Source: Halomonas colorata (GTDB lineage: Bacteria; Pseudomonadota; Gammaproteobacteria; Pseudomonadales; Halomonadaceae). Taken from it: DNA of 64,000 nucleotides. Both the position numbers and the translations under genes were made by a program. The notes below the pieces were generated by a model, which made no database searches, had not been told where the DNA came from, and saw only the letters and a list, made by a program, of their open reading frames with translations. The stretch is from contig NZ_JABUZA010000002.1 of assembly GCF_014897985.1 (NCBI RefSeq), forward strand, positions 1-64,000. The letters are read 5' to 3'. The number at the start of each line of letters is the position of its first letter. Within the stretch, counting starts at the first letter, position 1. Below, piece after piece: positions 19,554 through 28,983 of the stretch.

Positions 19554-20248
19554 TGCCGCGCACTCCTGCTGTGTCTCGATGATGCTAGGCTAAAAACGGC
19601 ATTCTAACGTAGACCCAAGGGCATTGCGTCAATTGCTGGTGGTTGTCTTTACTGTTATATTCCAAATCGTTCACCCGCTAAGCGCGGAAGGCTTGTTGAG
19701 TATTCCTGTTTTCACAAGTGTTAATGCCGCGTTTAGCTTAAGCGCCTGCCCGACCAACACGCAGGCCTGAGCACAAGAAGCGGCGTCAGTGTACGCACTG
19801 CCTGATTCTTAACGTATTAAAAAATGTAGTTACTCTGCCGCCCTTATTCACAAGTACGACAGATAAGGACGACAGATTTGCTAACGCTTAGCCTAAAACG
19901 GCAAGCGATTGCTTAATAAAAACGCCACACTCAGAACCGCTTCGCCTTTTCGTCACAAGGCATTGGCCAATTCTGGGTGACAAGTTCAACGCTGTGCCGG
20001 TGGCCGGCGTTGGCGAATCGATAAATGCTAGGTGTAGGCGGTGTCAGCAGGGCCGGATGGACGTGACAGCCACCGAAACATGTCCTGCCTCCGCCACGTA
20101 CTCAACCTGTCAGCCGGGTCGGCGATCATGCCTTCCCGGCTTGCCGTGTCAGCATAACCATGCGCCGAGCACAAGCACGCAGCACCTGCGATTCGTCTAC
20201 GTCCCCCTTTTGGGCGGTTCGCCGGTACTCAACGCTATGCGAGACAAC
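19554..20248 (+). promoter_or_regulatory. Long gene-free leader of rne
   Basis: Almost 700 bases between divergent rluC and rne contain no recognisable gene. The rne frame stays open upstream of the chosen start, but the extra residues have no family similarity. In E. coli a 361-base rne leader folds into hairpins that let RNase E control its own mRNA; a similar role is inferred here from length and position. One clear stem is AGCCGGG (20112-20118) with CCCGGCT (20135-20141). I could not place a promoter with confidence. Confidence 0.5.
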
Positions 20249-23200
20249 ATGAAACGGATGCTTATCAATGCGACCCAACCCGAAGAGCTTCGGGTCGCGC
20301 TGGTTGATGGACAACGCCTTTACGATCTGGATATTGAATCAGGCGCACGAGAGCAGAAAAAAGCCAATATTTACCGCGGCAAAATTACCCGCGTTGAACC
20401 CTCCCTTGAAGCGGCCTTCGTGGACTTTGGTGCAGAACGCCACGGCTTCCTCCCGCTCAAAGAAATCTCCCGCGAATACTTCGTTAAAGACGTCTCTGGT
20501 CGCCCAAGTATCAAAGAGGTACTAAGAGAGGGCCAGGAAGTTATCGTGCAGGTGGATAAAGAGGAGCGCGGCAATAAAGGCGCAGCGCTTACCACCTTTA
20601 TCAGTTTGGCAGGCCGCTTTTTGGTGCTGATGCCCAACAACCCCCGTGCAGGCGGTATTTCCCGCCGTATTGAAGGGGAAGAGCGCACCCAGCTGAAAGA
20701 CGCCATGGGCCAGCTCACCGTACCCGACAAGATGGGCCTGATCGTGCGCACAGCGGGCATCGGCCGTAATCCGGAAGAACTTCAGTGGGATCTGGACTAC
20801 CTGGCCCAGGTATGGGAATCGATCACCACTGAAGCAGCCAAGCAGCCTGCCCCGTTCCTGATTTACCGTGAATCCAACGTTATTATCCGGGCCATGCGTG
20901 ATTACCTGCGCCAGGACATTGGCGAGGTGCTGATCGACAGCCCCGAGATTCACGCTGAAGCGCTGGGCTTTATCCGCCAGGTGATGCCGTCATACCAGCA
21001 GAAAATTAAGCTTTATGCTGACGAAGTGCCGCTTTTCTCGCGTTTTCAAATCGAATCACAGATCGAAACGGCCTACCAGCGTGAGGTAAAACTCCCCTCT
21101 GGCGGCTCGATCGTGATCGATCATACCGAAGCGCTGGTGTCGATCGACATCAACTCCGCCCGGGCAACCCGCGGCAGCGATATCGAAGAAACCGCTCTGC
21201 AAACCAACTCTGAAGCGGCCGATGAAATCGCCCGCCAGCTACGCCTGCGTGATATCGGCGGCCTGGTGGTTATCGACTTTATCGACATGGGCCCGGCACG
21301 CAATCAACGCGAAGTTGAAAATCGCATGCGCGACGCCTTGAAGCTTGATCGCGCTCGCGTACAGATTGGGCGCATTTCACGCTTTGGTCTGATGGAAATG
21401 TCCCGTCAGCGACTACGCCCCTCACTGGGTGAAACCAGCGGCGTGGTATGCCCGCGCTGTAACGGTCAGGGCACTATCCGCGACGTACGCTCGCTTTCGC
21501 TCTCGATCATGCGCCTGATCGAAGAAGAAGCCATGAAAGAGCGTAGTGCGCAGATCCGCGCGATTCTCCCGGTGCCAGTGGCTACCTACCTGCTCAACGA
21601 AAAACGTAGCGTACTGGCCGATATCGAGTCGCGCCAGGGTGTGCGCGTTGTGCTGCTGCCCAACCCGGAAATGCATACGCCTCACTACGACGTGCAGCGT
21701 TTGCGCGATGATCATTTAGACGAAGACGACACCCAAACGCTATCGAGCTTCGAGCTATCGACCGATACCGAAGTAGGCAAAGAGCCAGACCCAAGCTTTG
21801 CGCCACCGACTCAGCGTGCTGAAGCCGCCGTTAAAAGTGTCACACATAACGCACCGGCCCCGGCGTCACTACAAACCGAAGAACCTGCCCCTAAAGCAAA
21901 AGCAGCCGCGCCTGTGGTCAACACGGAAGAGCAGCCGAGCGTTATCGGACGCTTTATTCGCGGTTTCGCAAAACTCCTGGGCAGCGATGACAGCAGTTCC
22001 GCAGAGCCTGCGGATAAGCCAAAAGAACCGGCACCTCGTCGCCAGACCGAACGCAGTAGCCAAAAAGCGGCCCAGCCAGGCAGCGAGACTAAGCAAAAGC
22101 CTGCCCGCAACGAGCGCAGCGAAAGCAGCAAGTCTGAGCAACGCAATAGCCAGTCGCGTAATGCAAATACCAGCGCCAATACCAGTACCAACAACAATGC
22201 CGGTGACGATGCCAACGATAAGCGTAGCGGCCCTACCCGCACCCGCAATCGGCGTCGCAACCCGCAGCAAGATGATGCAAAAACGCAGGATAACACCAGC
22301 AAGAACAACCGTCAGAAAGACACGCCTGCGGTAAAACCTGCGGTAAAAGAAGAAAGCCGCGACGCCCCCAAAGCGGCGCAGAAAGAGCCTCGTCGCGAGA
22401 CCCAACGCGACACTCAGCGCGATGCCAAACCTGCCAAAGAGGCGGCACGCAACGAAGCAGAGAAGCCAGTAGCGAAAGAGGATGACAAGCCTAAACGCAC
22501 GCGCAATAACCCGCGTAGTCGTTCACGCAAACAGGCCGTTAACCCGCAGGCAGAAGCAGAACAGCTACAGCTGCAGACTCAAGCAGCCGAAGAAGCGTCA
22601 AACGCTGATACGGCTGCCGCAGAGCCGGTAACACCTGAAGCTAACGCGCCGCAAGAAACGCTTACCAGCGCTACAGCGACACAGCTGCCGGATGCTCAGC
22701 CGACCGACGAAAGCGCAAGTGCCAAAGCGCAGGAAGCCAGCCCCGCCGAGGAAAACACCTCAGCGGCAGCGCCTGTGTCTACGCCTGAAGCCTCTCAGCC
22801 TGAAGAGCTAACGTCCGAGACGACGCCGTCTGAAGAGACTGTCCTTGAAGAGCCTAATCTTGCAGAGACCAAGCTTGAAGAGACTAGCTCTAAAGAACCC
22901 GGCTTTGAAGAAAACAGCTTTGAAGAAACCAGCCTTGAAGCAAACAAGCATAGCGAGGCGAAGCCTGAAGAACTGGCTATAGAAAAGCCTGCATCTGCAA
23001 CGCTGATTGCTGAAGAGCCTACTGTTGAGAAATCGGTTGCCGAAGAAGCAGCTGTAGAAGAGCGCTTAAGCGATGAGCTGGCAACCGCAGCAAAAGGCGA
23101 CGAGCCGATAGCTGCAGATGCTCAGCCACAGGCCGATGAAAAACCAGCTTATACCTCTGAAACCATTGCTCCTGAAGCCAGCGGCGCAGACGTTATTTCT

Positions 23201-23611
23201 CAGCCTATCGCCGAGACTCATAGCGAGACAGCGAACGAAGCCGATAACGAAGCAGACAGCCACGCCGATAAAACGCTGGCCCCCTCTCCTACGGAGCTTG
23301 CTGAAAGCGGCGTAGCCGATGAGCCAAAAGAGATTGCCCCGGTAAGCGCCCAGGCAGACGCGATGCCTGCTCAGGAGGCTAATGCAAGCCAACCTGAGAC
23401 AGATACCGCGCCCGCTATTAATTCGGCCCCGGACGTGACCACTGATGCCATCGATGCTGAAAAAGCACCGTTTTCAGAAGCTCAGGCCACACTATCGACT
23501 AGCGACGAAGTAACGGCTGAAGAGACGCCTAAACCTCGTCGTCGTACCCGTGCGCATAACGATCCTCGCGAACTGCGTAGGCAGCAAGCACAAGAGGCTA
23601 GCAAAGAGTAA
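20249..23611 (+). CDS. rne: Ribonuclease E
   Basis: 1120 residues. Endonuclease that starts mRNA decay and matures rRNA and tRNA; scaffold of the degradosome. The N-terminal half follows E. coli closely: S1 domain (about 35-125), DNase I-like domain with catalytic aspartates D300 ([12 protein letters not shown]) and D343 (IDFIDM), and Zn-link cysteines C401 and C404 (CPRCNGQG). [14 protein letters not shown] (565-578) matches the membrane-targeting helix at the same place as in E. coli. The long C-terminal half is disordered: a basic Arg-rich region ([21 protein letters not shown]), then a very acidic linker with a five-residue repeat, ending [18 protein letters not shown]. Start chosen at [10 protein letters not shown]; the ribosome-binding site is poor, and the ATG four codons upstream is no better. 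Confidence 0.96.
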   Translation: MKRMLINATQPEELRVALVDGQRLYDLDIESGAREQKKANIYRGKITRVEPSLEAAFVDFGAERHGFLPLKEISREYFVKDVSGRPSIKEVLREGQEVIVQVDKEERGNKGAALTTFISLAGRFLVLMPNNPRAGGISRRIEGEERTQLKDAMGQLTVPDKMGLIVRTAGIGRNPEELQWDLDYLAQVWESITTEAAKQPAPFLIYRESNVIIRAMRDYLRQDIGEVLIDSPEIHAEALGFIRQVMPSYQQKIKLYADEVPLFSRFQIESQIETAYQREVKLPSGGSIVIDHTEALVSIDINSARATRGSDIEETALQTNSEAADEIARQLRLRDIGGLVVIDFIDMGPARNQREVENRMRDALKLDRARVQIGRISRFGLMEMSRQRLRPSLGETSGVVCPRCNGQGTIRDVRSLSLSIMRLIEEEAMKERSAQIRAILPVPVATYLLNEKRSVLADIESRQGVRVVLLPNPEMHTPHYDVQRLRDDHLDEDDTQTLSSFELSTDTEVGKEPDPSFAPPTQRAEAAVKSVTHNAPAPASLQTEEPAPKAKAAAPVVNTEEQPSVIGRFIRGFAKLLGSDDSSSAEPADKPKEPAPRRQTERSSQKAAQPGSETKQKPARNERSESSKSEQRNSQSRNANTSANTSTNNNAGDDANDKRSGPTRTRNRRRNPQQDDAKTQDNTSKNNRQKDTPAVKPAVKEESRDAPKAAQKEPRRETQRDTQRDAKPAKEAARNEAEKPVAKEDDKPKRTRNNPRSRSRKQAVNPQAEAEQLQLQTQAAEEASNADTAAAEPVTPEANAPQETLTSATATQLPDAQPTDESASAKAQEASPAEENTSAAAPVSTPEASQPEELTSETTPSEETVLEEPNLAETKLEETSSKEPGFEENSFEETSLEANKHSEAKPEELAIEKPASATLIAEEPTVEKSVAEEAAVEERLSDELATAAKGDEPIAADAQPQADEKPAYTSETIAPEASGADVISQPIAETHSETANEADNEADSHADKTLAPSPTELAESGVADEPKEIAPVSAQADAMPAQEANASQPETDTAPAINSAPDVTTDAIDAEKAPFSEAQATLSTSDEVTAEETPKPRRRTRAHNDPRELRRQQAQEASKE
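22841..22990 (+). repeat. Ten degenerate 15-nt repeats in rne
   Basis: Ten consecutive units of 15 bases encode residues 865-914 of RNase E with the pattern x-(L/F/S)-x-E-x, for example [30 protein letters not shown]. The phase is kept without interruption. Most units carry cttgaag or tttgaag at the same position, which shows a shared origin rather than simple acidic bias. Confidence 0.8.
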
Positions 23612-23625
23612 TTTGCTAACTGCGC

Positions 23626-23653
23626 AAAAAACCCCGCCGAGGCGGGGTTTTTT
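23626..23653. terminator. Intrinsic terminator between rne and murB
   Basis: AAACCCCGCC-GAG-GGCGGGGTTT stem with a T7 run on the + strand and an A6 run before the stem, so it can also work for the leftward murB transcript. It lies 15 bases after the rne stop codon. Confidence 0.93.
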
Positions 23654-23668
23654 TATGCATCAAAAGCA

Positions 23669-24697
23669 TTAGATCAGACGCGGCTCAGGCTCTAGCAACA
23701 CGTTAAAACGCGCATTTACCTGCTCGACAAGAGAGTCAGCAAAGCGCATAAGCCCCTCTCGGTCACCACCCCCTAGATGCACCAGCACTAACGCTTGGCG
23801 GTCATGCACGCCAAAAGCGCCTTCACGCGTGCCTTTTAAACCACACTGATCAATCAACCAGCCTGCGGCCAGCTTGGTTTGACCATTGCTTAACGGAAAA
23901 TGCGGCATGCCTGGGTAGCAAGCGAGTAACGCCAGCGCCTGCTGGGATGAAACAATCGGATTTTTAAAAAAACTGCCTGCGTTCGCCAGTTGCTTGGGGT
24001 CAGGCAGCTTCTCTTGTCGGATAGCCGATACTGCATTGGCGACATCCAACGGGCTCGGCGCATTAGATAAACGCGAGGCAAGATCGCCATAGTGAAGCTT
24101 AAGCGCAGGCTGCCTGGAAAGCCGCAGCACCAGTTGGGTAATCACGACGCGCCCATTTAAAGCATTTTTAAATAGGCTATCGCGGTAGCCAAACGCACAG
24201 TCGGCATTGTTGAGCCAGCGCGTTTCTCCCGTTGCAAGTTCCATGACCTGCAAAGCCTGAAGGCTATCGGCAAGTTCAACGCCATAAGCACCAATATTCT
24301 GCACCGGCGCTGCACCACAGTCACCGGGAATGAGGGCCAGGTTTTCGATGCCCCATAGGCCACGGGCAGCCGTATTAAGCACCAACGCATGCCAGTTAAC
24401 GCCCGCCCCCACATGCACCAGCACATCATTACCATCGCGGGTCAGCCACCACTGGTTTAATGCCGGGCGTATCGCAAGCCCGGCCAAACGGGGCGGCAAT
24501 AATACGTTGCTCCCACCGCCCAGCAGGGTTACCGGCCATTGCTTACGTCTGGCATAGGCCAGCGTACGGCGTAAAGCGTCAAGCGATGCAGGCTCAGCGT
24601 AATAGTCGGCAATACACGGCAGGCGCAACGTATTGGCAGAGGTGAGATCAACGCACTCATCGATTAGCGCAGTTTTTTGCGTAGCTAAAGCTATCAC
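23669..24697 (-). CDS. murB: UDP-N-acetylenolpyruvoylglucosamine reductase
   Basis: 342 residues. FAD/NADPH enzyme that completes UDP-MurNAc for peptidoglycan. FAD-binding LLGGGSNVLLPP, NIGAYGVEL, the catalytic-serine segment NAGSFFKNP and the C-terminal EPEPRLI mark the E. coli type I enzyme. It overlaps the upstream phosphatase gene by four bases (ATGA). It is separate from the dcw cluster, as usual in gammaproteobacteria. Confidence 0.96.
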   Translation of the reverse strand: MIALATQKTALIDECVDLTSANTLRLPCIADYYAEPASLDALRRTLAYARRKQWPVTLLGGGSNVLLPPRLAGLAIRPALNQWWLTRDGNDVLVHVGAGVNWHALVLNTAARGLWGIENLALIPGDCGAAPVQNIGAYGVELADSLQALQVMELATGETRWLNNADCAFGYRDSLFKNALNGRVVITQLVLRLSRQPALKLHYGDLASRLSNAPSPLDVANAVSAIRQEKLPDPKQLANAGSFFKNPIVSSQQALALLACYPGMPHFPLSNGQTKLAAGWLIDQCGLKGTREGAFGVHDRQALVLVHLGGGDREGLMRFADSLVEQVNARFNVLLEPEPRLI

Positions 24698-25164
24698 GCG
24701 GAGTCACTTCTTAAATGTTGAATCAAACCGTGCGACGCGGCTTCAATCATATCCAGCACGTCCTCAAACCCCTGGTCACCACCGTAGTAAGGATCCGGTA
24801 CCTCTGCCCCTGGCGTACCCGCGAAGTCCAAGAAAAGCCCCACATACGCCTGGCTTTTAGAAGGCTTCAAGGCGTGCATTGCTTGAAGGTTAGCGTTATC
24901 CATAGCCAAGATGTAATCGAAGTCTAAGAAATCACTGGCCGTTAACTGACGAGCGCATAGCGGGCTCAAATCGACGCCCCGGCGCTTGGCCGCCACCTGC
25001 GCCCGTTGATCAGGCGCTTTGCCCACATGCCAGTTGCCTATCCCGCAAGAGTCGATCACTACCTGCTCACCCATGCCCGCGTCTTCCAGCGCGCGGCGAA
25101 AAACGCCCTCGGCAGTGGGCGAGCGACAAATATTGCCTAAACAAACGAACAGTACCCGCGTCAC
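24694..25164 (-). CDS. Low-molecular-weight protein tyrosine phosphatase
   Basis: 156 residues. The P-loop CLGNICRS (C8 nucleophile, R14) sits at the N terminus, and the acid aspartate is in VPDPYYGG near residue 120. All catalytic residues are present. It resembles the PtpA-like enzyme found between murB and kdsB in Pseudomonas rather than Wzb beside a capsule kinase; no tyrosine kinase gene is nearby. The substrate is unknown. Confidence 0.92.
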   Translation of the reverse strand: MTRVLFVCLGNICRSPTAEGVFRRALEDAGMGEQVVIDSCGIGNWHVGKAPDQRAQVAAKRRGVDLSPLCARQLTASDFLDFDYILAMDNANLQAMHALKPSKSQAYVGLFLDFAGTPGAEVPDPYYGGDQGFEDVLDMIEAASHGLIQHLRSDSA

Positions 25165-25205
25165 ACAGCGCTTCCTTGTACGTTGAGAGTATTTAAAAAA
25201 ATGTT

Positions 25206-25976
25206 TTAATCATCCGGCGTTAACAAAGCGCGTACGCGATCCAGATCTTCCTGAGTATCGACCCCGGCAGGATTAACCTCGCAGGCCAGTGCCACTTGAA
25301 TTAGGTGACCATTGTGTAGCGCACGCAATTGCTCGAGCTGCTCTAACTGCTCAAGTGCTGACGCTGGCCAGTCACGATAAGCGGCTAAAAAACCTGCCCG
25401 GTAGGCGTAAATCCCGATATGGCGTAGCCAAGCATCCGTTTCAAGCATCGCAGGCGGTTGCTTGAACTGCTCACGATCCCAGGGAATCGGTGCCCGGGAG
25501 AAATACAGTGCGCGACCCTGCAAGGAGCGCACTACTTTGACCACGTTAGGATTAAACAGCGAATCGACATCGTTGATCGGTTCAGCCAACGTAGCGATAG
25601 ATGCCTCGGGATCCTCAGCCAAGCGTAACGCTACCTGATCAATCAATGTAGGGGGGATCAGCGGCTCGTCGCCCTGCACGTTCACCACTAGCTCATCGTC
25701 ATGCAACGCCAGGATTTGGGAAACTTCAGCCAGCCTGTCAGTGCCCGAAGCATGATCCGCGTGGGTCATGACGACTTCTGCTCCGTAGTGCACCATAGCG
25801 TCGCGAATGCGGGCATCATCGGTGGCGACTACCACGCGGCTGGCCTGACTTTGACAGGCGCGCCGCCATACGTGAGCAACCATGGGCTCACCGGCAATAT
25901 CAAGCAGTGGCTTACCCGGCAGCCGGGTCGATCCAAAGCGGGCCGGCACAATGGCCGTAAACGTGGGAAACGCCAT
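25206..25976 (-). CDS. kdsB: 3-deoxy-manno-octulosonate cytidylyltransferase
   Basis: 256 residues. Activates Kdo as CMP-Kdo for the lipopolysaccharide inner core. [16 protein letters not shown] near the N terminus is the nucleotidyltransferase signature, with [16 protein letters not shown] and [12 protein letters not shown] following. The start codon overlaps the stop of ycaR by one base (TAATG). Confidence 0.96.
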   Translation of the reverse strand: MAFPTFTAIVPARFGSTRLPGKPLLDIAGEPMVAHVWRRACQSQASRVVVATDDARIRDAMVHYGAEVVMTHADHASGTDRLAEVSQILALHDDELVVNVQGDEPLIPPTLIDQVALRLAEDPEASIATLAEPINDVDSLFNPNVVKVVRSLQGRALYFSRAPIPWDREQFKQPPAMLETDAWLRHIGIYAYRAGFLAAYRDWPASALEQLEQLEQLRALHNGHLIQVALACEVNPAGVDTQEDLDRVRALLTPDD

Positions 25977-26185
25977 TACAGGTCTCCCGTGCGTCCTGGT
26001 GAGGTTGGCAGCTTTTCATCTGCATCCATTACCCGGGCTTCTTCAGGCAGCATCACGGGAATGCCTTCCTGTATCGGATAAGCCAGGCCATCGTAATGAC
26101 AACGCAACTCTTGCGACTCGCGGTCGTATTTTAGCTTGCCGTTACATAACGGACAGACCAACATCGCCAGCAGTTCCTTATCCAT
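25976..26185 (-). CDS. ycaR: Trm112-family protein YcaR
   Basis: 69 residues. Small protein of the Trm112/UPF0434 family, with [14 protein letters not shown] and a later [12 protein letters not shown]; the CxxC and the single C resemble a partly degenerate zinc-ribbon. In eukaryotes Trm112 activates methyltransferases; the bacterial role is not settled. It sits between lpxK and kdsB, as in E. coli. Confidence 0.94.
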   Translation of the reverse strand: MDKELLAMLVCPLCNGKLKYDRESQELRCHYDGLAYPIQEGIPVMLPEEARVMDADEKLPTSPGRTGDL

Positions 26186-26198
26186 GCGTGCATCCCCT

Positions 26199-27194
26199 TC
26201 AGGATAAAGCCGACAGTTTGACTGTCAGCCAGTGTTCGAATTCTAGCGGAAGCGTGGCTTCCACTTCTAATACCCAGCTATTGGACGGGGCAATCTCTTT
26301 ACATTTCACCGCATCTTTGGCGGTCATGACCACGGGGCGCTGCTTAGCAGGGGAAAATATAGCCTCACTAAAGCGCTGGTGATCTGCAAGCGCCAGCATC
26401 TCGCCTTCCACACCCAGTTCGCGCAGCGTGGTAAAAAACCGCTCAGGGTTGCCAATGCCGGCAACGCCATACACAGGCAGACTAAAGGGTAACGGGGTTA
26501 GTGGAAAACGCTCACCATCTTTCAGGCGCCGCCAAGCGACCGGCATTAACTGCATTGAGGTTGCATCAATTGGCAGTGAGTGGCGCATTTCACCATTCAC
26601 GATCACGCCATCGACACGCGCTAACCGCCGGGGTGATTCGCGTAGCGGCCCTGCAGGCAGGCAGCGTTGATTGCCCAGCCCCCGCGCGCCATCAATCACC
26701 ACAAGCTCTATATCGCGCTCAAGCGCCAAGTGCTGCAAGCCGTCATCGCTTAAAATTATATCGCAGCCGAGATCCACCAGCGCCTGCGTGCCGCGGGCAC
26801 GCTTTGGGTCTGCAACGACAGGCAGCGCGGTTTGCTGGGCAAGCATGACCGGCTCGTCACCGCTTTGTGCCGGGTCAGTAGCCGGGGTAACGTGAAGCGG
26901 GTAGTGTTCAGCGTTACCCCCATAGCCGCGGGTCACAATGCCCGGCGACCAGCCTTGTGCCACCAGCCAGCGGCCCAACCACGCGACCAAAGGTGACTTA
27001 CCCGTACCGCCAAGCGTGATATTACCTACCACGATCACCGGTACCGGCGCTCGCCAGCTGACCTTTTTCCCACTGGCATACGCGGCTTCACGGCGCTTCA
27101 TGATGTATCGATAAAGCGCCCCCAAGGGGCGTAACGGGATAAGCCAAGGGCTATTATGATAGCCCCCTTCAAGCCAGCGTTGGGCTAGCGTCAT
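26199..27194 (-). CDS. lpxK: Tetraacyldisaccharide 4'-kinase
   Basis: 331 residues. Phosphorylates the lipid A disaccharide to lipid IVA at the inner membrane. The P-loop GNITLGGTGKSPLV (about 57-70) is the diagnostic element, with ILSDDGLQH and PAGPLRE following. It overlaps msbA by four bases, coupling lipid A synthesis to its export. Confidence 0.96.
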   Translation of the reverse strand: MTLAQRWLEGGYHNSPWLIPLRPLGALYRYIMKRREAAYASGKKVSWRAPVPVIVVGNITLGGTGKSPLVAWLGRWLVAQGWSPGIVTRGYGGNAEHYPLHVTPATDPAQSGDEPVMLAQQTALPVVADPKRARGTQALVDLGCDIILSDDGLQHLALERDIELVVIDGARGLGNQRCLPAGPLRESPRRLARVDGVIVNGEMRHSLPIDATSMQLMPVAWRRLKDGERFPLTPLPFSLPVYGVAGIGNPERFFTTLRELGVEGEMLALADHQRFSEAIFSPAKQRPVVMTAKDAVKCKEIAPSNSWVLEVEATLPLEFEHWLTVKLSALS

Positions 27195-28927
27195 GGCGCT
27201 TCCTGGAACTGCAGTTGATGCAAGGCCGAATAGGCGCCACCCGCTTCCAGCAGCGCCTGATGAGTGCCCTGCTCAATAATCCGTCCTTGATCCATGACCA
27301 GAATACGGTCGGCGCGCTCAATCGTTGATAGCCGATGGGCGATTACCAGCGTGGTACGCCCTTTGCATACATGCTCCAGGGCTTTTTGAATATAACGCTC
27401 TGACTCGGTATCGAGTGCCGAAGTAGCCTCGTCCAAAATCAGTATCGGGCTATCTTTAAAGATCGCTCGGGCAATTGCCAGACGCTGCCGCTGGCCGCCA
27501 GACAGCATGACACCGTTTTCCCCCACTACGGTTTCATAACCTTGAGGAAGCTTTTCGATATACTCACTGGCATAGGCAGCCTTTGCCGCCGCTTCGATAG
27601 CCTGACGATCAGGATTCGACGTGCCATAGGCAATATTATCGGCAATCGTGGCGTTAAACAGCGTTACCTGCTGTGAGACCAGACCAATCTGCTGACGCAG
27701 GGGCCCTAACGCGTACTCATCAATATTCACGCCGTCAATTAGAATGCGCCCTTCATTGAGACGATAAAAACGCGGCAACAGACTGACCAGCGTTGATTTA
27801 CCGCTGCCCGAGCGGCCCACGATCGCCACCAGTTCGCCTGGCGCGACGTGCAAATTGATATCGTGAAGCACGCCCGGCTGCTCGTCTGCATAGCGAAAGC
27901 TAACGTTCTCCAGGGCCACTTCACCGCGTAAACGCCCAGGTATGCGTGTGCCGGTATCCTGTTCGGGCGCCAAATCCATCAGCCCAAACAGTTCAGAGGC
28001 CGCGGCAATACCTTTTTGAATATCGCTATTAATTTCGGTGAGCTGACGCACTGGCTTGATCATCAGGGCAGCGGCCGTAATAAATGCCACAAATTCACCT
28101 GGAGTCATATCGGCCATTAATGCCGGTGACATGGCCAACCACACCAGCAGCGCCATGGAAATGGCGACCAGCATCAGAATGACAGGAGAGCTTATCGCTC
28201 GGGTCTTGGCCTCTTTCATGCTCTGCCTGCGGTTTTCTTCGCTTACGCTTTTGAAACGCTGCTTTTCGTAATCTTCCGCGCCGTGGGTGCGCACCACCCG
28301 ATAACCCGACAAGCCTTCTGAGGCAACATGCGTGACATCGCCCATTGAGCTCTGAATCCGCTTGGAGATACTCCGAAAGCGTTTGCTGACATAGCTTACG
28401 ACCGCGGCGATGACTGGCGTAACGCCTAAAAACAGCAGCGTCAGCATCCAGTTCGTCCAGAACAGATAGCCAATCAACCCGACGACAAACAGACCTTCGC
28501 GCAGAATAACGGTAACGGCATTGGTTGCCGCCCCGGCCACCTGCTCGACATGGTACGTTACCCGGGAAACGAGATGACCGCTTGAGTGCTGGTCAAAAAA
28601 GCGCCCTGGCAAATGCAGCAAGTGAGCAAATACATCGCAGCGCAACGTGTGGATGACATAGCGACCTACATACGCCATGTAATAGGTACTCAAAAAAGTA
28701 CCCACCCCGCGCGCGGCAAACATTAAAACGACAAACAGCGGCAAAAATAGCCGAAAAGCCGCATCCGGATTTTGAATACCGTCAATGAGGCGTTTCATCA
28801 TTTCCGCAAGCGCCGTACTGGATGCGGCATAAACCACAAATCCAATGACCGCTAGGGCAAATGCTCGCCAATGCGGTTTTACATAGCTCAGCAGTCGTTT
28901 ATAAAGAACCCAACCTGAATCAGTCAC
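27191..28927 (-). CDS. msbA: Lipid A export permease/ATPase MsbA
   Basis: 578 residues. Homodimeric ABC exporter that flips core-lipid A across the inner membrane. A six-helix domain is followed by an ATPase with Walker A GRSGSGKST (about 371-379), signature LSGGQRQRLAIARA and Walker B ILILDEATSALD. The longest frame begins at a TTG five codons upstream; the GTG chosen has AGGAG five bases before it. It lies 56 bases after comEC and is followed by lpxK. Confidence 0.95.
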   Translation of the reverse strand: MTDSGWVLYKRLLSYVKPHWRAFALAVIGFVVYAASSTALAEMMKRLIDGIQNPDAAFRLFLPLFVVLMFAARGVGTFLSTYYMAYVGRYVIHTLRCDVFAHLLHLPGRFFDQHSSGHLVSRVTYHVEQVAGAATNAVTVILREGLFVVGLIGYLFWTNWMLTLLFLGVTPVIAAVVSYVSKRFRSISKRIQSSMGDVTHVASEGLSGYRVVRTHGAEDYEKQRFKSVSEENRRQSMKEAKTRAISSPVILMLVAISMALLVWLAMSPALMADMTPGEFVAFITAAALMIKPVRQLTEINSDIQKGIAAASELFGLMDLAPEQDTGTRIPGRLRGEVALENVSFRYADEQPGVLHDINLHVAPGELVAIVGRSGSGKSTLVSLLPRFYRLNEGRILIDGVNIDEYALGPLRQQIGLVSQQVTLFNATIADNIAYGTSNPDRQAIEAAAKAAYASEYIEKLPQGYETVVGENGVMLSGGQRQRLAIARAIFKDSPILILDEATSALDTESERYIQKALEHVCKGRTTLVIAHRLSTIERADRILVMDQGRIIEQGTHQALLEAGGAYSALHQLQFQEAP

Positions 28928-28983
28928 ACGCGCTCCTGGCAATAGTGTGCAATGCGCTGAATTCTACCTTATGGCGAGGCGCA

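Noticed and set aside
21811-22405. Leftward open frames rich in Leu/Arg/Val
   Set aside because: Antisense to the low-complexity RNase E tail; apparent hydrophobic segments come from reversed acidic and alanine codons.
24694-25164. Tyrosine phosphatase as a marker of a capsule locus
   Set aside because: No kinase, export or glycosyltransferase genes are nearby; murB-ptp-kdsB is an ordinary core arrangement.
25320-25360. [10 protein letters not shown] repeat in KdsB as a possible expansion
   Set aside because: E. coli KdsB has the same length here (EHIEMLEQL), so there is no inserted repeat, only convergent residues.
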